In this document: positions 26,750 to 35,193 of the stretch, piece after piece
Layout of the letters: each line of letters starts with the position of its first letter
Numbering within the stretch: position 1 is the stretch's first letter
Assembly (NCBI RefSeq): GCF_014595975.1
Contig: NZ_JABWGQ010000046.1
Coordinates: 1-47,140, forward strand
Reading direction: 5' to 3'
Source of the DNA: Sphingopyxis sp. LK2115
GTDB lineage: Bacteria; Pseudomonadota; Alphaproteobacteria; Sphingomonadales; Sphingomonadaceae
DNA length: 47,140 nt
The notes under the pieces: generated by a model
What the model was told of the DNA's origin: nothing
What the model saw: only the letters and a program-made list of their open reading frames with translations
Databases searched by the model: none
Program-made: the position numbers and the translations under genes

Positions 26750-27676
26750 TTACAGACGCAAACCCGCAGTTTCGGGCAATCCCGCCATGATGTTGAGGTT
26801 CTGGACGCAGGCGCCGCTGGCGCCCTTGCCCAGATTGTCGAGCCGCGCGACGAGCCGCGCCTGGCTGGCGTCGGCATTGGCAAAGACGAACAATGCGATG
26901 CGGTCATCCCCCGTGTCCGACGCGCGGAGCAGCATTTCGCCGTCTGTCGGCGCGTCGCCCATGACGACGACCGGACTCGCGCCGTAAAAATCGACGAGCG
27001 CAGCGCGCAGCGTATCGGGCGCGGCGGCGCCGGGCATGGCGCCGAGCGGCAAGGGCACTTCGACCACCATCCCGCGATGCGCCGGGATCACCGCGGGCGA
27101 GAACAGCGGGGCGATCGACAGGCCGCAGTGCGCCATCATTTCGGGCACATGTTTGTGGCCGAGCGTCAGTGCATAGCCGCGCCAGGCGATGTCGCGATCG
27201 CCCTCGAAACGTTCGATCAACGCCTTGCCGCCACCCGAATGGCCGCTGACCGCGTGGCAGACATAGGGCCAGTCGGCAGGCAGGAGACCCGCGCCCACCA
27301 GCGGCGCAACAAGTGCGATGAAGCCGGTCGAATAGCAGCCGGGGTTCGATACGCGAGCGGCCGTGGCCACCGCATCGGGGCCGACGACTTCGGGAAAGCC
27401 ATAGGTCCAGCCCGGCGCGACGCGGTGCGCGGTCGAGGCGTCGATCACGCGGGTGCGGTCATTGCCGATCATCGCCACCGCCTCGCGCGCCGCATCGTCG
27501 GGCAGGCAGAGGATGACGAAATCGGCGTCGTTGAGCGCTTCGCGCCGCGCGGCGGCATCCTTGCGGCGCGCCTCGTCGAGCGCGATCAGCGTGAATTCGC
27601 TTCGCCCTGCAAGCCGTTCGGCGATTTCCAGGCCCGTCGTTCCCGCGGCGCCGTCGATGAATATGCTGCGGGTCAT
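26750..27676 (-). CDS. argC: N-acetyl-gamma-glutamyl-phosphate reductase, type 2
   Basis: It reduces N-acetylglutamyl phosphate to the semialdehyde with NADPH, the third step of arginine synthesis. At 308 residues it is of the short (type 2) class. It has the dinucleotide fold start IFIDGAAGTTGLEIAERL, the catalytic Cys114 in SNPGCYSTGF and HAVSGHSGGGKALIE near residue 150. The HKHVPEM stretch near 195 is the conserved His region. No other arg gene is nearby. It starts 3 bp after the stop of the peptidase gene upstream, so the two are cotranscribed. Confidence 0.93.
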   Translation of the reverse strand: MTRSIFIDGAAGTTGLEIAERLAGRSEFTLIALDEARRKDAAARREALNDADFVILCLPDDAAREAVAMIGNDRTRVIDASTAHRVAPGWTYGFPEVVGPDAVATAARVSNPGCYSTGFIALVAPLVGAGLLPADWPYVCHAVSGHSGGGKALIERFEGDRDIAWRGYALTLGHKHVPEMMAHCGLSIAPLFSPAVIPAHRGMVVEVPLPLGAMPGAAAPDTLRAALVDFYGASPVVVMGDAPTDGEMLLRASDTGDDRIALFVFANADASQARLVARLDNLGKGASGACVQNLNIMAGLPETAGLRL

Positions 27677-27679
27677 GGC

Positions 27680-28624
27680 CTAAATCAGCCGCTTCGCGCC
27701 GCTAACCGGCACCTCATGCCCATCGGCCTTTGTTCGCGCAATCAGGTCGGCGAGCGGTTCGGCACGCACTTCCATCCAGTGCTGGCTGGCGTGAATGATC
27801 GTCGCCGCGTCCGCCATGATCCCGACATGGCCGGGAAAGAAGACAAGGTCGCCGCGTGCGAGCCGGGCGGGATCGACATCCTTGTCGGCGCCGAGCGCGG
27901 CGAGTTGCAGATCGGTGTCGCGCGGCAACTGGATTCCCGCCGCTGCCCAGGCAATCTGGACCAGCCCCGAACAGTCGATGCCCTTGGCCGTGCGGCCGCC
28001 CCAGACATAAGGCGTGCCGATCATCTCTTCGGCCAGTGCCGCCGGGTCGTTCTCGGCCGCCCCGACCTCCACCAGCGCCGCGAGCGGCAGATAGCCGTGC
28101 GCGGTCGCCAGCCATTCGCCCTCGGCTTCCCCCATGACCAGCGCGCCGCGCGGCAGCACGCCCGGACCGCCGCTTGCGGCATCGGGCGCGCTGTGCAGCA
28201 TCGCCTCGACCATCTGCACGCGATGCGTCGGCGCGATCGGCGCGCCAAGCGCTTCCGCGGCGAGATAGCCGACATAATGGTCGGCCAGGCAATAGCCCCA
28301 CGCCCAGCCGCCGGTCAGGTCGAGCAGCGCAAAGCCTTCGCCGAACAGCAATTCGCTCGTCTGTTCGGCGTCCAGCGACGGCGATGCGCGCAGCGCCGCG
28401 GCGGGCAACACCCCGCTCCGCATCATCGGCGCTGCATAATGTGGCGCGAAATAGGTGCCGGCGACCGCAATGTCGGCAAGGTCGGGACGGATCGCGACGA
28501 TACGCGGATCGAAGGCCTGCGACGTCCCGGTCAGGCCAAAACGGTCGCGGCCCGCTCCGACGGTGCCGGGGCGTCCCATGCGCACGCGGCTCGCCGCTGA
28601 ATTGTCACCGCTGTCTGCTGTCAC
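27680..28624 (-). CDS. NlpC/P60 (C40) cell-wall peptidase with SH3-like domain
   Basis: The 314-residue protein has an SH3-like middle part (about residues 70-185, including LLDLTGGWAWGYCLADHYVGYL and GEWLATAHGYLP) and a C-terminal NlpC/P60 domain. The latter has catalytic Cys218 in GIDCSGLVQ, His266 in FFPGHVGIM and a following His277. It should cleave peptidoglycan peptide bonds. No signal peptide is visible, which is usual for this alphaproteobacterial group. The start is a GTG with AGGA upstream. It lies between the aminopeptidase and argC on the same strand. Confidence 0.88.
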   Translation of the reverse strand: MTADSGDNSAASRVRMGRPGTVGAGRDRFGLTGTSQAFDPRIVAIRPDLADIAVAGTYFAPHYAAPMMRSGVLPAAALRASPSLDAEQTSELLFGEGFALLDLTGGWAWGYCLADHYVGYLAAEALGAPIAPTHRVQMVEAMLHSAPDAASGGPGVLPRGALVMGEAEGEWLATAHGYLPLAALVEVGAAENDPAALAEEMIGTPYVWGGRTAKGIDCSGLVQIAWAAAGIQLPRDTDLQLAALGADKDVDPARLARGDLVFFPGHVGIMADAATIIHASQHWMEVRAEPLADLIARTKADGHEVPVSGAKRLI

Positions 28625-28698
28625 TTGCCGTCCTGTTGCAACCGGGTCCGCGGGGGTGCGGACGATCGCGGGCCATTAGACCAGCGGAAGAGGCTTTA

Positions 28699-30102
28699 TC
28701 AAGCCTTGCCGCGGCGGTCGTAGCGCGCTTGCAGCATCGCCCATGCGGCGCGCAGACCCAGCGCCGCGCCGCCTTTTGGACGGCCGGGTTTCGCCGACGG
28801 GCGCCAGGCGAAGGTGTCGATATGCGCCCACGCCGTCCCGTCGGGAACAAAGCGCTTCAGAAACAAGGCTGCGGTGATCGCCCCGGCGAAGGACGAGCTG
28901 CCGGCATTGCCAAGGTCGGCGATGTCGGTTTCGAGGAGGTCGGCATAGCCGTCCCACAGCGGCATCCGCCACAGCGGATCGTCGCGATCGATCCCGCCTG
29001 CCAGTATCGCCTCCGCCAGTGCATCGTCATTGGCGAACAGCGGCGGCAGGTCGGGACCAAGCGCGACGCGCGCCGCACCCGTCAGCGTCGCGAAATCGAC
29101 GATCAGTTCGGGTTCCGACTCCGCGGCTTTTGCCAGTGCATCACCAAGCACCAGCCGCCCTTCGGCGTCGGTATTGCCGATTTCGACGGTCACCCCCTTC
29201 CGGCTTTTGAGCACGTCGCCGGGGCGAAAGGCATCGGACGAAATGGCGTTTTCGGCCGCCGCGACCAGGCAGTGCAGCCGCACGGGAAGGCCGCTCGCCA
29301 TCACCAGTTCGGCCAGTGCCAGCACATGCGCCGCGCCGCCCATATCCTTCTTCATCAGCCGCATCCCCGCTGCGGGCTTGATGTCGAGTCCGCCGCTGTC
29401 AAAGCTGATCCCCTTGCCGACCAGCGCGATGCGCGGGTGATCCTCCTTGCCCCACTCGACTTCGATCAGCCGCGGCGCGTGATGTTTGGCCGCCGCACGC
29501 CCGACCGCATGGATCATCGGATAACCCTGTTCGAGCGCCTCGCCCTTGGTGACGGTCAGCTTGCCGCCGTGCGCCCTGGCGATGCGTTCGGCGGCCTTTT
29601 CGATCGCTGCCGGTCCCATGTCGGCGGCAGGCGTGTTGACGAGGTCGCGAACGAGCGCCACCGCGCGCGCCTCGGCCACCATGGGCGCGATCGCCGCGAC
29701 GTCGCTGGTGAGCAGGATGCGCGGTCCCTTTGCGGTCGGTTTCGATTTATAGCTATCGAAACGATATTGCGCGCTCATCCATCCGAACATCGCCTTGCCG
29801 GGCTGCCTCCCCTCGACCCGGTAGCGGCCTTCGGGCAGAATCTGGCCGAGCTTGGCAAGGCACCATGCCGACAGGCTTTCCACATCGGCGACCGTCGTGA
29901 CGACCGACCATTTGTCGGGATCGTCGCCCGGAAGGATCGCGTGGACATAGGCATCGGGCTTGAAATCAACCGCGGCCAGATGCGCGCGTTCGCGGGCGCT
30001 GCGGCCTTTCAGCCATTCGTCATAGCGTTTTTTGTCGACGAGATGGATCGGGCGGGCGTCCTGCCCCTTGTCGGGTTGGATCAGGTCGGAATAGTCGGTC
30101 AT
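28699..30102 (-). CDS. leucyl aminopeptidase family protein (M17)
   Basis: The cytosolic metallopeptidase removes N-terminal residues from peptides. The 467-residue protein has the full M17 catalytic set: Lys230 in GKGISFDSGGLDIKP, Asp235, Asp253 in KKDMGGA and Asp312/Glu314 in the signature NTDAEGRLVLGDAL. The N-terminal 150 residues differ from E. coli PepA, as usual for the second M17 type in sphingomonads (YspA/PepB-like). It is the first gene of the run that continues with the NlpC/P60 peptidase and argC, and it starts 55 bp from a divergent lipoprotein gene. Confidence 0.9.
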   Translation of the reverse strand: MTDYSDLIQPDKGQDARPIHLVDKKRYDEWLKGRSARERAHLAAVDFKPDAYVHAILPGDDPDKWSVVTTVADVESLSAWCLAKLGQILPEGRYRVEGRQPGKAMFGWMSAQYRFDSYKSKPTAKGPRILLTSDVAAIAPMVAEARAVALVRDLVNTPAADMGPAAIEKAAERIARAHGGKLTVTKGEALEQGYPMIHAVGRAAAKHHAPRLIEVEWGKEDHPRIALVGKGISFDSGGLDIKPAAGMRLMKKDMGGAAHVLALAELVMASGLPVRLHCLVAAAENAISSDAFRPGDVLKSRKGVTVEIGNTDAEGRLVLGDALAKAAESEPELIVDFATLTGAARVALGPDLPPLFANDDALAEAILAGGIDRDDPLWRMPLWDGYADLLETDIADLGNAGSSSFAGAITAALFLKRFVPDGTAWAHIDTFAWRPSAKPGRPKGGAALGLRAAWAMLQARYDRRGKA

Positions 30103-30157
30103 GCGGCCGGTGCTAGGCTGCTCGGGATATTTTGTCGATTCCCGGCGTTATGCGGAC

Positions 30158-30991
30158 ATGATGATCTGCAGACCATGGCCGACCACCATCGCTTTGCTTG
30201 CCGGTGCATTGCTGCTCGCGGGCTGTTCCGAAGACCAGCCGACGCCGGCGGAAAAGGCGGCCGCGGCCGCCGTTCCCGGTGCGCCGCCCAGTGGCGCCAC
30301 CGACGAAGCGGCCAAAAATGCCCCGGCATCGCATGTCAGCGAAAGCAACGACCTGATCGATTTCAGCTATAGTTATCCGGCCGACGCCGCGCGTATTCCC
30401 GAACTCGCAACGGCGCTCGACGCGGACCGCGCGGCCAAGCGCGCAGCGCTGGTCGCGGCGGCGGAACGCGACAAGGCCGCGGCCGAAACGAACGGCTATC
30501 CCTATCGCCCGCACAGCCATCGCCAGACCTGGCAGCGCGTGACCGACACGCCGCGCTTCCTCAGCCTGTCGGCCGAGGTCGATACCTATATGGGCGGTGC
30601 CCACGGGATGCAGCTGTTCGACACGCTGCTTTGGGATCGGGGCCGACGCAAGCGGATGAACCCGCTCGACCTGTTCGAGAGCAGCGCCGCCTTTGATGTC
30701 GCGGTCCGCGATGCCTTCTGCACCGGGATCAGGCGCGCGAAAGCCGCGAAAGGGATCATGGTCGACGAGGCGGCCGACAGCCCCTTTGCCCAATGCCCGC
30801 CGGCATCGGCGCAAACGGTCTGGATCGGCTCGTCCGACGGCCGCTATCTCGACCGCCTGACGATCGCGATCGCCCCCTATGAAGTCGGACCCTATGCCGA
30901 GGGGAGTTACCGGATCAACGTGCCGATGACCCGCGCGGTGGCGAAAGTCGTGAAGGACGAGTTTGCGCGCGACGTTCTGCCGCTCAACTGA
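30158..30991 (+). CDS. DUF3298-domain lipoprotein
   Basis: The 277-residue protein has a signal and lipobox (MMICRPWPTTIALLAGALLLAGCSED). The mature part starts with an Ala/Pro-rich linker, then a DUF4163-like region (LIDFSYSYPADAARIPELATALD). A DUF3298 domain follows with DTYMGGAHGMQLFDTLLWDRGRRKRMNPLDLF. Such proteins are often related to cell-wall deacetylase-associated modules of unknown function. Two adjacent ATGs compete for the start (30158, 30161). It is divergent from the M17 peptidase gene and convergent with the monooxygenase gene. Confidence 0.8.
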   Translation: MMICRPWPTTIALLAGALLLAGCSEDQPTPAEKAAAAAVPGAPPSGATDEAAKNAPASHVSESNDLIDFSYSYPADAARIPELATALDADRAAKRAALVAAAERDKAAAETNGYPYRPHSHRQTWQRVTDTPRFLSLSAEVDTYMGGAHGMQLFDTLLWDRGRRKRMNPLDLFESSAAFDVAVRDAFCTGIRRAKAAKGIMVDEAADSPFAQCPPASAQTVWIGSSDGRYLDRLTIAIAPYEVGPYAEGSYRINVPMTRAVAKVVKDEFARDVLPLN

Positions 30992-31010
30992 GCGAGTGAG
31001 TCGACACATG

Positions 31011-31033
31011 GTTCGGCACGGGTAAAACCGAAC
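31011..31033. terminator. weak hairpin between convergent genes
   Basis: A 6-bp stem GTTCGG/CCGAAC encloses an 11-base loop (CACGGGTAAAA), followed by AGGTCGTTTGATCCTT. It lies 20 bp after the lipoprotein gene and is a plausible but weak terminator. Confidence 0.35.
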
Positions 31034-31047
31034 AGGTCGTTTGATCC

Positions 31048-32559
31048 TTATTCCGCGGCTTCGAGTTCGGTTGGCGCCGGTTCTGCTTTCGCCTTCGCGT
31101 TGGTGAAGGTCAAAATGCCGTCGTCGATCGCGCCGGTGCGCATGTCGATGCGGTCCTGGACATAGTTCTGGCTGAGCCGCCACGGCAGCGACGCCGTGCT
31201 TTTGGGCATGATATGCAGCGAGCGCTGGATATAGCCCGACGAGAAGTCGAAGACATTTTCTTCCTCAAGGGCTGACGGATCGGCAAGCACCGGCGTTGCG
31301 ACGAGCGTATCCGTCGCTTTCATGTGGTTCAGCACGCGGCAGACATATTCGGACACAATGTCGGCGCGCAGCGTCCAGCTGGCGTTGAGATAGCCGAACA
31401 CCGCCGAGAAGTTCGGGATGTTCGAGAACATGCACGCCTTGTAATAGAAATGCTCGTGCCAATCGATCCGATCGCCATCGACGCGCACCGGGATCTTGCC
31501 CGCGACCGCCAGCTTGAGCCCGGTCGCGGTGATGATGATGTCGGCGTCCAGATGCCTGCCCGATTTCAACTGGATGCCATTCGCGTCAAAACGCTCGACA
31601 TGATCGGTGACGACCGACGCCTTGCCCGCCTTCATCGCTTCGAAGAAATCGGCGTCGGGGACGAGGCAGAGCCGCTGTTCCCACGGGTTATAGGGCGGGG
31701 TGAAGGCCTCTGCATCATAATGGTCGCCAAGGGTCGCTTTCAGTTTCTTGGTGAGGAACTCCCTGACCTTCTCCGGCTTTTCGCGCGCGCGGCGGAAAGC
31801 GATGTCCTGAAGCCGGATGTTCTTGAAGCGCGTGATCTTGTACGCGAGTTTTTCGGGCAGGATCTTGCGCAGAAAATTGGCCAGGCCGTCTTTCGCCGGG
31901 CGGATGAAATACCAGGTCGGGGTGCGCTGGAGCATCGTGACATGCGCCGCCTCCTGCATCGAAGGAACGATCGTCACCGCGGTGGCGCCCGATCCGATCA
32001 CGACGACCTTTTTGTCCCTGTAATCCAGGTCCTTGGGCCAGAATTGCGGGTGGACGATCTGGCCCTGGAAATCCTCGCGCCCCGCAAAATTGGCGTCGAA
32101 CGGCTCGTCATAGTCGTAATAGCCCGCCCCCAGATAGAGCCAGCGCGCGGTCGTTGTCGAAACCCGGCCCTCGCTGTCCTCCATGCTCACCGTCCAGCGC
32201 GCGGCGGCGCTGTCCCAATCGGCGCCGACGACCTTGCGGTCGAAGCGGATGCGTTCGCGGATGTGGCGTTCGTCGACGATGCGGTTCAGATATTCAAGAA
32301 TCGCGGGGCCGTCGGCGATCGATTTTTCATGTTTCCACGGCTCGAAGATAAAGCCCAGCGTGTGCATGTCGCTGTCCGAACGGATGCCGGGGTAGCGGAA
32401 AAGATCCCAGGTGCCGCCGAGCTGCGCGCGGCGCTCGACGATCGCGAAACTGCGGTCGGGGCAGTGCATCTGGAGGTGAACCGCCATGCCGATGCCCGAT
32501 ATGCCCGCGCCGACGATCAGCACATCCTGATCCACGGGGCTTGCCCTGTTCGCCATCAT
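31048..32559 (-). CDS. flavin-containing / Baeyer-Villiger monooxygenase (EthA-like)
   Basis: The 503-residue FAD and NADPH enzyme has the FAD-binding GAGISGIG motif near residue 17, GGTWDLFRYPGIRSDSDMHTLGF near 48-70 (the FxGxxxHxxxW-type region is degenerate) and a second nucleotide motif VVVIGSGATAVTI near 185. The closest named relatives I recall are class B monooxygenases of the EthA type, which oxidise ketones or thioamides. GGGAGATGAC precedes the first of two adjacent ATGs. It is divergent from the NUDIX-DUF47 gene, with about 217 bp between. Confidence 0.87.
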   Translation of the reverse strand: MMANRASPVDQDVLIVGAGISGIGMAVHLQMHCPDRSFAIVERRAQLGGTWDLFRYPGIRSDSDMHTLGFIFEPWKHEKSIADGPAILEYLNRIVDERHIRERIRFDRKVVGADWDSAAARWTVSMEDSEGRVSTTTARWLYLGAGYYDYDEPFDANFAGREDFQGQIVHPQFWPKDLDYRDKKVVVIGSGATAVTIVPSMQEAAHVTMLQRTPTWYFIRPAKDGLANFLRKILPEKLAYKITRFKNIRLQDIAFRRAREKPEKVREFLTKKLKATLGDHYDAEAFTPPYNPWEQRLCLVPDADFFEAMKAGKASVVTDHVERFDANGIQLKSGRHLDADIIITATGLKLAVAGKIPVRVDGDRIDWHEHFYYKACMFSNIPNFSAVFGYLNASWTLRADIVSEYVCRVLNHMKATDTLVATPVLADPSALEEENVFDFSSGYIQRSLHIMPKSTASLPWRLSQNYVQDRIDMRTGAIDDGILTFTNAKAKAEPAPTELEAAE

Positions 32560-32666
32560 GTCATCTCCCGGACGTCGTTTGCGGGCAGCTTACGCACCGC
32601 GTTGCATTTTGCAATCGAATTGACGTTCACGGAAAGCGCGACGAACTGGTGCAGCTCAACTTGTAG

Positions 32667-32706
32667 CTGTCACAAAAATGTCATAGGCGCGAAACCAATT
32701 TGTCAT
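32667..32706 (+). promoter_or_regulatory. PHO box (PhoB binding site)
   Basis: Two 7-bp direct half-sites, CTGTCAC at 32667 and ATGTCAT at 32678, are separated by AAAA, matching the PHO-box pattern CTGTCAT-4-CTGTCAT with 11-bp period. A third half-site TTGTCAT starts at 32700, exactly two further 11-bp turns on. The orientation is toward the NUDIX-DUF47-pit genes, whose start codon is 70 bp downstream. Control of the divergent monooxygenase (108 bp away) is possible but not indicated by the orientation. Confidence 0.75.
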
Positions 32707-32714
32707 CTTTGGGC

Positions 32715-32762
32715 CACCCGGTCACTCCAACCCCCGGACACCCGGTCACTCCAACCCCCGGA
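32715..32762. repeat. 24-bp tandem duplication in the leader of the NUDIX-DUF47 gene
   Basis: A 24-base unit beginning CACCCGGTCACTCCAACCCC occurs twice, head to tail and without mismatch, between the PHO box and the ribosome site (GGAAAGGATGG). Each unit contains the short inverted ends CCGG...CCGG. A duplication this exact in a leader looks recent or selected. Confidence 0.8.
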
Positions 32763-32776
32763 AAGGATGGAACCTT

Positions 32777-33901
32777 ATGCGTCAAATCGCCGTCCTTCCC
32801 TATCGATTCGGGGGTCCGGCGCAGGATGGTCCGACCGAAATCCTGCTGATCACCTCGCGCGAGACGAAGCGCTGGGTCATTCCCAAAGGCAATCCGCTGA
32901 CCGGGATGGAACGCCACACCGCCGCGGCGGTCGAGGCCGAAGAGGAAGCGGGCGTGATCGGCGCCGTCTGCCCTACCCCGATCGGCAGTTATCAGTATCG
33001 CAAGCGTCGCGCGAACGGCGCGTCGATCATGTATCATGTCGAAGTTTTCCCGCTCGCGGTGACCAATGAGCTTAACGAGTGGAAGGAAATGGACGAGCGC
33101 GAACGCAAATGGTTCGCCTTCGCCGACGCGGCAGCGGCGGTCGATGAGGCGGACCTGCAGGCGTTGATCCGGTCCTTCGGTGATGGCGGCTTCCGTGCTG
33201 TCGCGCAGCCGCGCGGCGTGGTGCCGAACAGGGATGACAAGACGGGGGCAAGGCGGATGTTCGCATGGTTTCAGCGGCTGCTGCCGCGACAGGGCAATTT
33301 TTTCGAGTTGTTCGAAAGCCATGCGGCGACGCTGGTCGCAGCCGCCAACGCCTTGTCGCGGATGTTGCAGGGCGGCGAGGGCATGGCCGATCATGTGCGC
33401 GAGATTGTCGAGCGCGAGCATGACGCCGACGCGATCACGCGCGAGGTGCTCCAGACCGTCCGCCGCACCTTCCTGACCCCCTTTGACCGGGGCGCGATCA
33501 CCGACCTTATCGCGTCGATGGACGATGCGATCGACGAGATGCAGAAGACCGCGGGCGCGGTCGACCTCTACGACGTTACCGAGTTCGAGCCGGAGATGCG
33601 CGACATTGCGGGTATCATCGTCGATGCCGCGCGCCTGACGGCGGAAGCGCTGCCCTTGCTCCGCAACATCGGCGCCAACGGTGCGCGGCTCCACGAACTC
33701 ACCGAGCGGCTGGTGCGGATGGAGGGGCATGCCGACGAAATCCACGCATCGGGCCTGAAGCGGCTGTTCCGCGAGCATGGCGAGGCGAACCCGACGCGCT
33801 TTCTGATCGCGCGCGAGCTGTTCCGTCACCTTGAGCGCGTGACCGACAGTTTCGAGGATGTCGCGAACGAAATCGACGGCCTGGTCATCGACCACGCCTA
33901 G
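32777..33901 (+). CDS. NUDIX hydrolase - DUF47 (PhoU-like, Pit-associated) fusion protein
   Basis: One open frame of 374 residues joins two domains that are normally separate proteins. Residues 1-135 are a NUDIX hydrolase of the diphosphoinositol/dinucleotide polyphosphatase type: WVIPKGNPLTGMERHTAAAVEAEEEAGVIG has the GNP...EEEAGV box, with Met in place of the first box Glu, as in the alphaproteobacterial PKGWPMKG-type relatives. Residues 161-374 (from MFAWFQRLLPRQGNFFELFE) are a complete DUF47 domain, a PhoU-like helical bundle that accompanies PiT transporters. The linker (about 136-160) has no stop. An internal ATG at 33257 with AAGGCGG nearby could also start DUF47 alone. pit follows and a PHO box precedes. 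Confidence 0.85.
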   Translation: MRQIAVLPYRFGGPAQDGPTEILLITSRETKRWVIPKGNPLTGMERHTAAAVEAEEEAGVIGAVCPTPIGSYQYRKRRANGASIMYHVEVFPLAVTNELNEWKEMDERERKWFAFADAAAAVDEADLQALIRSFGDGGFRAVAQPRGVVPNRDDKTGARRMFAWFQRLLPRQGNFFELFESHAATLVAAANALSRMLQGGEGMADHVREIVEREHDADAITREVLQTVRRTFLTPFDRGAITDLIASMDDAIDEMQKTAGAVDLYDVTEFEPEMRDIAGIIVDAARLTAEALPLLRNIGANGARLHELTERLVRMEGHADEIHASGLKRLFREHGEANPTRFLIARELFRHLERVTDSFEDVANEIDGLVIDHA

Positions 33902-33924
33902 GCGGACAATCGCAAATGCACGCC

Positions 33925-34023
33925 CACCAATCCGTTCGCATCCAGCGAAGCCCAGATGCCCGTCCGCATGGCGCTGGCCCGAAGCGTGTCTCGACTTCGC
34001 CCGGTGCGAGCGGGCTTCCGCGT
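33925..34023. repeat. dispersed intergenic repeat, family S, copy 4, inside the phosphate operon
   Basis: It runs from CCAATCCGTTCGCATCCAGCG to TCTCGACTTCGCCCGGTGCG and fills most of the 138 bp between the fusion gene and pit. It is the same family that separates ybbA and ybbP. Confidence 0.6.
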
Positions 34024-34039
34024 TCGGGAAGACAAGCCC

Positions 34040-35053
34040 ATGCATGAACTCGCGTTCCCGCTCCTTGTCGGCCTGGTCATCCTTGCGCTGGCGTTCGATT
34101 TCCTGAACGGCCTGCATGACGCGGCGAACAGCATCGCGACCGTTGTTGCGACGCGATTGCTGCGCCCGGTGCAGGCGGTCGTGTTCGCGGCCTTTTTCAA
34201 CTTTGCCGCCTATTTCCTGAGCCTTGCCTTCCCGGCGCTGCACAAGGTTGCCGAGACGATCGGGGCGGGATTGATCGACAAGGATCTGGTGACGCCCGCG
34301 GTCGTGTTCGGGGCGCTGGTCGGCGCGATGGTCTGGAATGTCGTCACCTGGCTGAAGGGCATCCCGTCCTCGTCGAGTCACGCGCTTGTTGGCGGCATCG
34401 TCGGCGCGGGGGTCGCCCATGCGGGGTTCGAGGGAATCCAGTGGAGCGGGCTCAACAAGACGGTCATCGCGATCTTTCTGTCGCCGATGCTCGGCATGTT
34501 GCTGGCGATGCTGGTGATGCTGGCCAGCAGCTGGGCATTGCACCGCGCGACCGCAAAATTCGCCGAATCGACCTTTCGCTATCTCCACCTCTTTTCGTCG
34601 GCGGCTTATTCGCTGAGCCACGGGCTCAACGATGCGCAGAAGACGATGGGGATCATCGCTGTGCTGCTCTATTCGACCGGCTATCTGTCCGGTGAGTTCC
34701 ATGTGCCGCACTGGGTCGCGTTCGCCTGTTATGTCGCGATCGCGCTGGGCACGTTGTCGGGCGGGTGGAAGATCATCGAGACGATGGGCGGGCGCATCAC
34801 CAAATTGTCGCATCATCAGGGCTTTGCCGCTTCGACCGGCGGGTCGATCATGGTGTTCACCGCCAGCCTGCTCGGTATCCCCGTATCGACGACGCACACG
34901 ATCACCGGCAGCATCATCGGCGCCGGCGTCGCGCGGCGCGCGAGCGCGGTGCGCTGGGGCGTCGCGGGCAATGTCATCGCGGCGTGGTTCATCACCATTC
35001 CCGCCAGCGCGGCGGTGGCGGCGCTCTTCTACGCGCTTACGCGGCTGTTTTAA
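34040..35053 (+). CDS. pit: inorganic phosphate transporter, PiT family
   Basis: A low-affinity, proton- or metal-phosphate-coupled inner-membrane transporter. The 337-residue protein has about ten helices and the two inverted PiT signature repeats: FDFLNGLHDAANSIATVV near residues 16-33 and SLSHGLNDAQKTMGI near 193-207. It also has the STTHTITGSIIGAG and SSSSHALVGGIVGAG pair. The start at MHELAFPLL has GGGAAGAC upstream; the frame extends further only into the repeat. It follows the NUDIX-DUF47 gene on the same strand, the usual partner arrangement for DUF47. Confidence 0.93.
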   Translation: MHELAFPLLVGLVILALAFDFLNGLHDAANSIATVVATRLLRPVQAVVFAAFFNFAAYFLSLAFPALHKVAETIGAGLIDKDLVTPAVVFGALVGAMVWNVVTWLKGIPSSSSHALVGGIVGAGVAHAGFEGIQWSGLNKTVIAIFLSPMLGMLLAMLVMLASSWALHRATAKFAESTFRYLHLFSSAAYSLSHGLNDAQKTMGIIAVLLYSTGYLSGEFHVPHWVAFACYVAIALGTLSGGWKIIETMGGRITKLSHHQGFAASTGGSIMVFTASLLGIPVSTTHTITGSIIGAGVARRASAVRWGVAGNVIAAWFITIPASAAVAALFYALTRLF

Positions 35054-35193
35054 GGATGGAGCAGCCGCGGCGAAAGCGGCGGAAAACTTCGTAACTTGCT
35101 CGCCAATCGCCGTTCAGGGTCGCGGGCCATGACGATCCCGCAAGCCTATGTGACCCGCGCCATGCAGGACAACGATTTTCGGCAGGACAGCGT

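Noticed and set aside
32681..34897. A 738-codon minus-strand frame across the NUDIX-DUF47 and pit genes
   Set aside because: It overlaps two well-recognised plus-strand genes, and its product is a charged, His/Arg-rich shadow sequence.
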